The notes beneath the pieces are model-generated. The model was given only the letters and a program-made list of their open reading frames with translations. It had not been told where the DNA came from and ran no database searches. A stretch of DNA of 36,351 bases, from positions 1 through 36,351 of the IMG/VR virus record IMGVR_UViG_3300006117_000030. One strand, given 5' to 3'. The position numbers and the translations under genes are program-made. The stretch is from a virus. Below are positions 1 to 5,169 of this stretch, piece by piece (the stretch's first letter is position 1; each line of letters begins with the position of its first letter).

Positions 1-1
1 A

Positions 2-841
2 CCAGGAACTTATACATGGGTTGTGCCATGCCATGTATATTCAGTATCAGTTGTAGCTGTTGGTGCAGGTGGAAATAGTTGTGCTTCTGGAGGAGGTGGA
101 GGTCTTGGCTGGTACAACAATATTATTGTAAAACCTGGTGCTCGTGTAACAGTAAAAGTTTCTGGCCAGAATGTCGTTGGTGCAAGTTATTTTGCTAATA
201 GATATCTTGTTGCTGGTGGACATGGAGATTACAATTCAAATTGTCAGTCATGTCCATATGCACACAGCGGATTTTATGTTGGCCAAGGCGGTGGTGTTGG
301 AGGTGGTACAGGTTATAGTTCTGGATCTGGTGGCGGTGGCGCAGGAGGTTATGCTGGTGGAGGCGGCCAAGGTGGTTATGCTTTTTATGGTTATGGTTCA
401 GGACAATATTATGTTGGTTATAGAGCAGGTGGATCTGGCACTGGAGGTGCTGGCGGAGGCGGCGCTTCAGGTAATTTCTATTGTTACACATATGCTTGTA
501 GTGGATATCACACAAGTTCAGGCGCAGGCGGTGGAGTAGGAATATACGGCCAAGGTGGTAATGGCAATGGTGGTCAAGGACCAGGTGGTGGTGGTTCCGG
601 TGGTTCAGGCGGTAACTCAGGTTGTGGTGGAAATTCATATGGTTCTTCACCCGGCAATAGAGCATTTGGTGGTGCATATGGCGGTGGTGCAGGTTCTAAT
701 GCATCACCTAGAACTTGTAGCAATCAACTGTATCAATGGCCATGTAACTGCTCAACTCGTTCATTTGGTGGTAATGGTGCTGTTCGTGTTATATGGCCAG
801 GTTGTTCTCGTGGATTTCCTTCAACGGATACTGGTACTTAA
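2..841 (+). CDS. Glycine-rich, cysteine-rich tail adhesin or fibre tip, 5' truncated by window
   Basis: The frame is open from base 2, so the start lies upstream; an internal GTG at 23 is not the likely start. The first visible residues (PGTYTWVV, then VYSVSVVAVGAGG) and the last ones (GNGAVRVIWPG, then FPSTDTG) match the start and end of a glycine-rich repeat domain common in fibre tips of aquatic T4-like phages. Between them lie long GGGG and GGSGG runs that probably form polyglycine-II type loops, as in T-even gp38 adhesins; that link is by analogy. About eleven cysteines are scattered through the domain (for example NCQSC and PCNCS), which is unusual here and could mean disulfides or metal binding. 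The likely role is host receptor recognition. Family assignment is good, exact role inferred. Confidence 0.75.
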   Translation, partial: PGTYTWVVPCHVYSVSVVAVGAGGNSCASGGGGGLGWYNNIIVKPGARVTVKVSGQNVVGASYFANRYLVAGGHGDYNSNCQSCPYAHSGFYVGQGGGVGGGTGYSSGSGGGGAGGYAGGGGQGGYAFYGYGSGQYYVGYRAGGSGTGGAGGGGASGNFYCYTYACSGYHTSSGAGGGVGIYGQGGNGNGGQGPGGGGSGGSGGNSGCGGNSYGSSPGNRAFGGAYGGGAGSNASPRTCSNQLYQWPCNCSTRSFGGNGAVRVIWPGCSRGFPSTDTGT

Positions 842-856
842 TTTATAGGATTTTTT

Positions 857-1522
857 ATGTTTAATTATTGTCCGCCAAAAGTTTTGGCTGATTTGAAGTC
901 TCAAACCTTTCCTGATGGTAAGCGTTACTACACACTAGAAGATGGTACTCGCTTGCCTTCTGTAACCACAGTCATTGGTTTACAGAAGAAAAAGTCTATC
1001 ATGGAATGGCGTGCTCGTGTTGGTGATGAAGAAGCCAATCGTATCAGTAAACAGGCCACATCACGTGGAACTAATGTTCACACCATCTGTGAGAACTACC
1101 TCAACAACAAGACAGACTACATGAGTAAGGCAATGCCTGATGCAATGGAGATGTTCCTGTCGATTAAACCATTACTCAACAATATCAACAACATACATTA
1201 CCAAGAAGCTGCCTTATGGTCTAAAGGCATCGGTATGGCAGGTCGTGTAGATTGTATTGCAGAGTATGAAGGTGAGTTATCAGTCATTGACTTCAAGACC
1301 TCATCTAAACCAAAAGATAAGAAAGATATACAAGATTACTTTTGGCAAACTACTGCCTATTCCTTAATGTATGAAGAGTTGATTGGTGAGCCAATAAATA
1401 ATTTAGTCATCATCATGGCTGTAAGAGATTCTGAGCCTCTAATATTTAAAGAGAAAACATCAGACCACATTGATGGATTGGCAGAAGCAATTTACTACTA
1501 TCAACAAAATGGAAAATCCTGA
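857..1522 (+). CDS. PD-(D/E)XK nuclease, RecB/Cas4-like exonuclease
   Basis: A 221-residue protein with the RecB-type PD-(D/E)XK core: His75 in a G-T-N-V-H context, Glu117, Asp132 in GRVDCIAEY, the catalytic Asp145-Phe-Lys147 in VIDFKTS, and the downstream Gln164 (QTTAYSL) typical of RecB and Cas4 relatives. Such stand-alone nucleases occur in many T4-like phages and are thought to act in recombination, end processing or host DNA breakdown. The start is supported by AGGA at 847-850 seven bases upstream. Its end overlaps the next gene by 14 bases, so the two are probably translationally coupled. It is too short to carry a helicase domain and has no visible Cys cluster, so the iron-sulfur Cas4 form is unlikely. 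The fold is confident; the substrate is unknown. Confidence 0.85.
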   Translation: MFNYCPPKVLADLKSQTFPDGKRYYTLEDGTRLPSVTTVIGLQKKKSIMEWRARVGDEEANRISKQATSRGTNVHTICENYLNNKTDYMSKAMPDAMEMFLSIKPLLNNINNIHYQEAALWSKGIGMAGRVDCIAEYEGELSVIDFKTSSKPKDKKDIQDYFWQTTAYSLMYEELIGEPINNLVIIMAVRDSEPLIFKEKTSDHIDGLAEAIYYYQQNGKS

Positions 1523-1973
1523 AGACACAATCATATTGACAGAAAGACAGTATGTATATTTTGGTATGTGTCCTGATGCAGTTCAAAAACTTAGAGCTGC
1601 CAATATGTTTGGTAAGACCAACAAAGAGGTCAAAGAGTTTCTAATTGCATCAGGTGCAGATGATTGGGACGAAACACATTTGTCACCAGAAGTATTAGAA
1701 AGAATAAAGAAAACACTTCATCCTGAATACTATACGTCTACTTTTGTTGTGACGGATGACTTCGCTAAGACACAGTTTACATACAATACACTAGATGAGG
1801 CCAAGGCCAAAGACCAAGAAAATAAGGTGGAATTCCTAAATAGAATAGGCGACCCGTATAATCCTACTCTGGATGTTACAAGCCAGCTAGGTTATCATTG
1901 TAAATTGTTCAGGATTGAAGAGCAAATGACTACATTTACGGGTCATGTGGTAAATAAGGTATTAAGTGCTTGA
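1509..1973 (+). CDS. Hypothetical protein, coupled to upstream nuclease
   Basis: A soluble, acidic protein of 154 residues that I do not recognise. I chose the ATG at 1509 (MENPEDT) over an in-frame ATG at 1470, which would lie deeper inside the nuclease gene; the chosen start leaves a 14-base overlap. There are no signal peptide, membrane segment or cysteine motifs. A segment near residues 20-50 (CPDAVQKLRAANMFG, then EVKEFLIASGADDW) looks helical. The 3' end overlaps the -35 box of the strong promoter at 1970-1998. Its job may be linked to the nuclease, but that is only a guess from position. Confidence 0.7.
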   Translation: MENPEDTIILTERQYVYFGMCPDAVQKLRAANMFGKTNKEVKEFLIASGADDWDETHLSPEVLERIKKTLHPEYYTSTFVVTDDFAKTQFTYNTLDEAKAKDQENKVEFLNRIGDPYNPTLDVTSQLGYHCKLFRIEEQMTTFTGHVVNKVLSA

Positions 1974-1998
1974 CATTTCTGTTAGGAAAGGATATAAT
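1970..1998 (+). promoter_or_regulatory. Consensus sigma70-type promoter (TTGACA-17-TATAAT)
   Basis: TTGACA at 1970-1975 and TATAAT at 1993-1998 are separated by exactly 17 bases, a perfect match to the host housekeeping promoter consensus. The expected transcription start, 6-8 bases past the -10 box, falls at about 2004-2006, on the ATG (2005) of the next gene. The promoter would serve the exported protein, the 43-residue ORF and the tmRNA, with a terminator at 2697-2735. It is probably used early by unmodified host RNA polymerase. Confidence 0.75.
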
Positions 1999-2004
1999 AC
2001 TACC

Positions 2005-2310
2005 ATGAAAACAAAACTTTTATTAGCATTAATTTTGGCAGTAACATCTGCTAGTACAATGGCTCAATGGCACCATCATGGTGGTTATTGTTGCTATCGT
2101 GGCGGTTACGGTGGTGGTTGGATTGCACCTGCTTTAGTTGGCGGTGTAATTGGTTATGAACTATCTAAACCAAATACGGTTTATGTTGAACCTGCACCAG
2201 TCATTGTTCAACAACCAATCATACAACAACCTCCTGTTGGTTATCATTGGCAACAAATGATTGATCCACAGACTAACACACAAAAAATTGTATTGGTACC
2301 AAATCAATGA
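2005..2310 (+). CDS. Small exported protein with glycine-rich and proline-rich regions
   Basis: A protein of 101 residues with a clear Sec signal peptide (MKTKLLLALILAVTSA; cleavage likely after STMA). The mature part starts with QWHHHGG, then a glycine and tyrosine-rich stretch, a short hydrophobic segment (WIAPALVGGVIGY) like a glycine zipper, and a tail rich in Pro, Gln and Val ending VLVPNQ. I associate this layout with small periplasmic or outer-membrane proteins of Gram-negative bacteria, and infer host origin. An upstream ATG at 1966 is rejected because it would put a charged leader before the signal peptide. GGAAAGGA at 1985-1992 is a possible but distant ribosome site; if transcription starts at about 2005 the mRNA would be leaderless. 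Function unknown. Confidence 0.75.
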   Translation: MKTKLLLALILAVTSASTMAQWHHHGGYCCYRGGYGGGWIAPALVGGVIGYELSKPNTVYVEPAPVIVQQPIIQQPPVGYHWQQMIDPQTNTQKIVLVPNQ

Positions 2311-2438
2311 AAATCAAAAAACTAATACTGAAATTGAACCGTGCAGAGTTCGAACACAACTTGGAGAAAGCAAAGAAGTTGTGGTTTAAGATTCTAAAGA
2401 AGTCTCTGAAGCATAAGCATACAGAGTCTGTTAGATGA
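2307..2438 (+). CDS. Small basic ORF upstream of tmRNA (43 aa)
   Basis: The ATG overlaps the stop of the exported-protein gene (ATGA), a typical coupled arrangement, and the frame runs 43 codons to TGA at 2436-2438. The product is strongly basic and probably helical (MKIKKLILKLNRAEF at the start, KAKKLWFKILKKSLKHK near the end). It ends where the acceptor piece of the tmRNA begins. It could be a real small nucleic-acid-binding or membrane-active peptide, or a chance frame in a transcribed leader; lysine-rich composition alone does not decide this. No family recognised. Confidence 0.45.
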   Translation: MKIKKLILKLNRAEFEHNLEKAKKLWFKILKKSLKHKHTESVR

Positions 2439-2725
2439 TTATGGTTGTATGAAGTAAATCAAAAAGTATTCTGGACGGGGGTGCAAATCCCCCCAGCTCC
2501 ACCAAAAGCATACTGTGAGTCGGCTTGCTGATAAACTTTAAGTAGAGATGGTATGCTTTTGATGGGGCTGCATAGTTTCGACAGGGTAACAAGTAGAGGC
2601 ATGGACAACTCGACACAGAGAGTCGTTAAAAGTAAATTAAACTAAACGCAAATGATGAAAAATTTGTATTGGCAGCCTAAACGCTGACTAGGGTTCGGTG
2701 GGTTCCTCGTAACAGAATACCCACC
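2435..2725 (+). ncRNA. ssrA: Circularly permuted (two-piece) tmRNA
   Basis: tmRNA rescues stalled ribosomes by acting as alanyl-tRNA and then as template for a degradation tag. Here the 3' acceptor piece comes first: T arm GGGGG/TGCAAAT/CCCCC (2477-2493), acceptor strand CAGCTCC (2494-2500), discriminator A and encoded CCA (2501-2504). A 59-nt intervening segment follows, then the 5' end GGGGCTG (2564-2570), a D-loop-like TTCGACAGGG, and the tag frame GCA AAT GAT GAA AAA TTT GTA TTG GCA GCC TAA (2648-2680), encoding ANDEKFVLAA. The acceptor strands pair as seven base pairs with the G3-U70 wobble that alanyl-tRNA synthetase needs. The order is that of permuted ssrA genes of Alphaproteobacteria, some cyanobacteria and some Betaproteobacteria. 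The exact 5' edge of the acceptor piece is uncertain by about 15 bases. Confidence 0.93.
2504..2560 (+). repeat. Inverted repeat closing the tmRNA intervening segment
   Basis: AAAAGCATAC at 2504-2513 is the exact reverse complement of GTATGCTTTT at 2551-2560. It lies directly between the CCA end of the acceptor piece and the GGGGCTG end of the coding piece, so in the precursor it would stack on the acceptor stem with a small bulge (GAT, 2561-2563) and hold both pieces together for end processing. The first A is shared with the encoded CCA. This is the hallmark layout of a permuted tmRNA precursor. Confidence 0.85.
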
Positions 2726-2735
2726 ATATTTTTTT
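2697..2735 (+). terminator. Rho-independent terminator at the end of tmRNA
   Basis: GGTGGGT (2697-2703) pairs with ACCCACC (2719-2725) around a 15-base loop, followed by ATATTTTTTT to 2735. It ends the tmRNA transcript; the hairpin may also stay as the last helix of the mature coding piece. The next gene starts 18 bases later with its own ribosome site. Confidence 0.75.
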
Positions 2736-2752
2736 AATAACAAGGAGTTTGA

Positions 2753-3649
2753 ATGGGAACAACAGTAACAATTGGCCAAACGCCAATTAATACAACATAT
2801 GTCGGTGTCACAGGCACAACCGGTGGTGCTGGTACAGGTGCCAAATTTGACGTAACGAAAACTAATGGTGTATATACCACAGTCATTGAGGCCGCAAATC
2901 TTGGTACTGGTTATGCAATTGGTGATACTGTTACTATTGCAGGTACAAATTTAGGTGGAACAATTGCTAATCCTGATGTGGTCGTAGTGACTGGTATCGG
3001 TACAGGCGGTAAGATTTCTACATTTAGTGCTGCAGGTACAGGCCAGATTGGTAATGGTTTGAATTATACTATCATTGACGTTACAGGTGTTACATCTTAT
3101 AACCTAGGCGATAAGAGTGCTAACTTCACCGTAGTAAATGATACAACAAACAAAAACATTCTAGTTACATCTGCATTGATGACTGCTGTTTCTTATAAAT
3201 TAGAAGGAGTGAATCGTGTTGCATATACTGACAAATCCACTGCTTTTGACCTTACTGGTACTGCTGGTGATGTATACGCATTATTGAAGGCCGGTTTTGG
3301 TACAGTTAATACAACATATGAAGGCATCGGTATCAAATTAGAAGATGCAGGTACAACAAGTGCTACTATTGCTCAGGCAATCGTGACATCTGCACCATTC
3401 ATTCTTGCTAATCCTGATATTGCTACATTTGTTAACAACTTATATACTAACGTGATGGGTGTTGCACCAACACCAACACAAGCATCACCATATATTAGTG
3501 CATTGGCCACAGGAGCAACAACACAAGCAGCGTTGTTAAATGCGGCCGCACATCTTACTACTTTCCAACAAACTATCGGTTTGATTGGTGTAGCGCCAGC
3601 AACAACTGGTGTTCTCTCAACTTCTGGTATTGATTATATACCAGCATAA
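2753..3649 (+). CDS. Phage beta-repeat protein with DUF4214-like C-terminal domain
   Basis: A 298-residue protein with a strong ribosome site AAGGAG at 2742-2747. Residues 20-110 are glycine-rich beta repeats (LGTGYAIGDTVTIAG, then VVTGIGTGGKIST) like the GxGY modules in the baseplate proteins of this same phage. Residues 150-220 (VNRVAYTDKSTAFDLTG and following) resemble the region preceding DUF4214 domains, and residues 222-275 (ATFVNNLYTNVMG, then GATTQAALLNAAA) resemble DUF4214 itself, which is found in bacterial secreted and S-layer-type proteins. No signal peptide is visible. It looks like a fusion of a phage structural module with a host surface-protein module, perhaps a virion decoration that mimics or binds the host surface. 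The domain match is from memory of the motif, and the role is inference. Confidence 0.65.
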   Translation: MGTTVTIGQTPINTTYVGVTGTTGGAGTGAKFDVTKTNGVYTTVIEAANLGTGYAIGDTVTIAGTNLGGTIANPDVVVVTGIGTGGKISTFSAAGTGQIGNGLNYTIIDVTGVTSYNLGDKSANFTVVNDTTNKNILVTSALMTAVSYKLEGVNRVAYTDKSTAFDLTGTAGDVYALLKAGFGTVNTTYEGIGIKLEDAGTTSATIAQAIVTSAPFILANPDIATFVNNLYTNVMGVAPTPTQASPYISALATGATTQAALLNAAAHLTTFQQTIGLIGVAPATTGVLSTSGIDYIPA

Positions 3650-3673
3650 TTCATTTAAGAAAAGGAAATATAA

Positions 3674-4123
3674 ATGAAAAAGACTCTATTAGTAGCAGCA
3701 ATGTTAGCTACATTTGGTGTTGCACAAGCTATGGACTTAGGTCTTACTGCTGGTCGTGACTATGCAAACCCACATAGCAATGACTATGGTATTTCTCTTG
3801 GCCAACAAATGGGCAAGTATAGTGTAACTGGTGAAATCGAGAGTGTTAAACACGCAGGTTTCAAAGAGAACCGTTATGACCTTATTGGTGGTTATGACCT
3901 TTATTCTTTCAAAGGTAACACATTGACTGCTAAAGTCGGTGGTGCATATGTCAGAGTTGAAGGTGTTAAATCTGGTTATGCCGGTTCAGCAGGCCTTGGT
4001 CTAACATTACCTGTAGCCAAAAACGTAGCATTGACAGCAGACTATCGCTACCAACAAACACAAAAACGCATTGACACCTACACAGGCAATAGCGTTACTG
4101 CTGGCATCAAAATCTCCTTTTGA
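3674..4123 (+). CDS. Outer-membrane beta-barrel protein
   Basis: A 149-residue protein with a textbook signal peptide (MKKTLLVAAMLATFGVAQA, cleaved before MDLG). The mature part has alternating amphipathic strands with many Tyr and Gly residues and ends AGIKISF; a C-terminal Phe preceded by alternating hydrophobics is the BAM recognition signal of outer-membrane barrels. The length suits a small barrel of about eight strands in the OmpA/OmpX/PagP size range. A ribosome site AAAGGA precedes the start. Phage genes of this kind can alter the infected cell surface, for example by blocking adsorption of competing phages; that role is inferred, not shown. A repeated GGTGGGTT hairpin follows the gene. 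Confidence 0.82.
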   Translation: MKKTLLVAAMLATFGVAQAMDLGLTAGRDYANPHSNDYGISLGQQMGKYSVTGEIESVKHAGFKENRYDLIGGYDLYSFKGNTLTAKVGGAYVRVEGVKSGYAGSAGLGLTLPVAKNVALTADYRYQQTQKRIDTYTGNSVTAGIKISF

Positions 4124-4132
4124 GATAGTTTC

Positions 4133-4153
4133 GGTGGGTTCTTAAAACCCACC
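4133..4153 (+). terminator. Hairpin without U-tract after the barrel gene
   Basis: GGTGGGTT (4133-4140) pairs with AACCCACC (4146-4153) over a 5-base loop. The sequence around it (TTCGGTGGGTTC, ACCCACCAT) repeats the tmRNA terminator at 2694-2727. No T-run follows (ATCCCTTAACT), so it may be a weak terminator, a processing site or an mRNA 3'-end stabiliser. Confidence 0.5.
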
Positions 4154-4176
4154 ATCCCTTAACTCTAAAGAAACAC

Positions 4177-4731
4177 ATGAGAAGTAAACCTGTACTCATT
4201 AGCGTATTCTTTTCTGCAATTATTGTGATGTTATCTTGTATCAATATTGATACACAAAAACTTTTACCATTCAAAACATCATATAGTGAATTGGCCGAAC
4301 CAACAAAGGTTCAAATCACTTGTTTGGCAGAAAATATCTACTTTGAAGCGGCACATGAACCTGTAGATGGTTGGAAAGCCGTGGCATTTGTGACTGTAAA
4401 CAGAGTCCAGTCTGGTTATGGTGACACCATATGTTCCGTGGTTAAACAAAAGACCAATGGGACATGTCAATTTTCTTGGTATTGTGAAAGAACTACCGAA
4501 AAAGACTTGACAATACATGATAGAAGACTGTATAATGAGATTTTGGAACTTGCAACCAATCTGGTTGTTAATTATGACATAATGAAAGACGTAACAGATG
4601 GAGCAACCTACTATCACGCCACTTATGTCCAACCAGGTTGGACAAAGTTGGAGAAAGTTAAACAAATTGGTAACCACATTTTTTACCGGTCGAAAAAAGA
4701 TTCAATTGACAGAAACAAGGAGTTCATTTAA
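4177..4731 (+). CDS. Cell wall hydrolase, SleB family, membrane-anchored or exported
   Basis: A 184-residue protein. The N-terminus (VLISVFFSAIIVMLSCIN, residues 6-23) is one hydrophobic segment: a signal anchor or signal peptide. The rest fits the SleB/Hydrolase_2 family: Cys49-Leu-Ala-Glu52-Asn-Ile-Tyr-Phe-Glu57-Ala, then AVAFVTVNRVQSGYGDTIC, then the CQFSWYC motif at 97-103. SleB enzymes are lytic transglycosylases acting on peptidoglycan. In a phage this is the best candidate in the window for the lysis enzyme, and the hydrophobic N-terminus suggests export by the host rather than via a canonical holin. Its coding sequence also contains a consensus promoter at 4507-4536. Family confident; lysis role inferred. 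Confidence 0.85.
   Translation: MRSKPVLISVFFSAIIVMLSCINIDTQKLLPFKTSYSELAEPTKVQITCLAENIYFEAAHEPVDGWKAVAFVTVNRVQSGYGDTICSVVKQKTNGTCQFSWYCERTTEKDLTIHDRRLYNEILELATNLVVNYDIMKDVTDGATYYHATYVQPGWTKLEKVKQIGNHIFYRSKKDSIDRNKEFI
4507..4536 (+). promoter_or_regulatory. Intragenic consensus promoter (TTGACA-18-TATAAT)
   Basis: TTGACA at 4507-4512 and TATAAT at 4531-4536 with an 18-base spacer, inside the SleB gene. It would start transcripts at about 4543 that carry the small membrane protein, gp33 and gp59. Both boxes are perfect; chance is possible but less likely given two other such promoters in the first 6 kb. Confidence 0.55.
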
Positions 4732-4732
4732 A

Positions 4733-4948
4733 ATGGAAAAAAATCTATTAACAGTCGCAGTATGTGGAACTATTCTAGCTGGTTCATCCATCATTGGTGG
4801 ATTCATGTACAGTATCAATGACAGAAACAATATGTCTAAAAATATTGAGGCTGCAATACAAAAAGGTGTAGACCCTATTGCTGTTAAATGTGCCTATGAA
4901 ACAGATGCAAAACCAGTTTGTATGGCCTATGCATTAGGTAGAAAATAA
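4733..4948 (+). CDS. Small membrane protein (71 aa)
   Basis: The ATG at 4733 is set by AAGGAG at 4717-4722; a longer frame from 4598 would run through the SleB gene and is rejected. The N-terminal half holds one hydrophobic segment (LLTVAVCGTILAGSSIIGGF), followed by a charged tail with two cysteines (KCAYETDAKPVC). It is probably an inner-membrane or exported small protein. Its place right after a wall hydrolase makes a lysis role (holin or spanin-like) conceivable, but no holin motif is visible. Its stop overlaps the gp33 start (TAATG). Confidence 0.7.
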   Translation: MEKNLLTVAVCGTILAGSSIIGGFMYSINDRNNMSKNIEAAIQKGVDPIAVKCAYETDAKPVCMAYALGRK

Positions 4949-5169
4949 TGCCTTCTAAAGATGAAATCCGTGAATTTAGCCTGAAGATTGAAGAGATTGC
5001 TGACGTATACCGTGTACCGTGTATGGAAGCAATCATTCAACATTGTGACGAGACAGGTATTGAAGTTGAAGTGGCTGCAACACTTATATCATCACACCTC
5101 AAGGCTAGAATAAGAGAAGAAGCCCAATCAGCAAACCTAATAAAGAAAAGTTCTAAATTGCCAATATGA
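4948..5169 (+). CDS. gp33: Late-transcription coactivator gp33
   Basis: A 73-residue protein matching the T4 gp33-like late-transcription coactivator family: a helical N-terminus (EFSLKIEEIADVYRV), the family-typical stretch EAIIQHCDETGIEVEVAATLI and a short C-terminus (KKSSKLPI). In T4, gp33 bridges the host RNA polymerase beta-flap and the gp45 sliding clamp to activate late promoters together with gp55. Synteny is strong: the order 33-59-32 is the T4 order. The start is coupled to the upstream stop (TAATG), and its own stop overlaps the gp59 start (ATGA). The C-terminus may be the clamp contact, by analogy. Confidence 0.82.
   Translation: MPSKDEIREFSLKIEEIADVYRVPCMEAIIQHCDETGIEVEVAATLISSHLKARIREEAQSANLIKKSSKLPI

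Noticed and set aside
195-677. Long minus-strand and alternate-frame plus-strand ORFs in the glycine-rich gene
   Set aside because: They are shadows of GGT/GGC-rich codons, with low-complexity His/Asn or Val/Met products.
1536-1560. Promoter starting at TTGACA 1536
   Set aside because: No -10 box at 16-18 bases; TATATT is only 13 bases away.
2471-2504. A stand-alone tRNA gene suggested by the T arm and CCA
   Set aside because: There is no D arm or anticodon arm upstream; the acceptor strand pairs with GGGGCTG at 2564, so this is the tmRNA acceptor piece.
2431-2616. Minus-strand 61-residue frame across the tmRNA
   Set aside because: It is the complement of structured RNA segments, has no ribosome site, and the plus-strand tmRNA explains the sequence.
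2564-2735. tmRNA as a prophage attachment site
   Set aside because: tmRNA genes often host integration, but no integrase or duplicated 3' end is present and the phage looks strictly lytic within this window.
4279-4677. Minus-strand 132-residue ORF opposite the SleB gene
   Set aside because: The plus strand encodes a recognisable hydrolase; the antisense product has no motif or start context.
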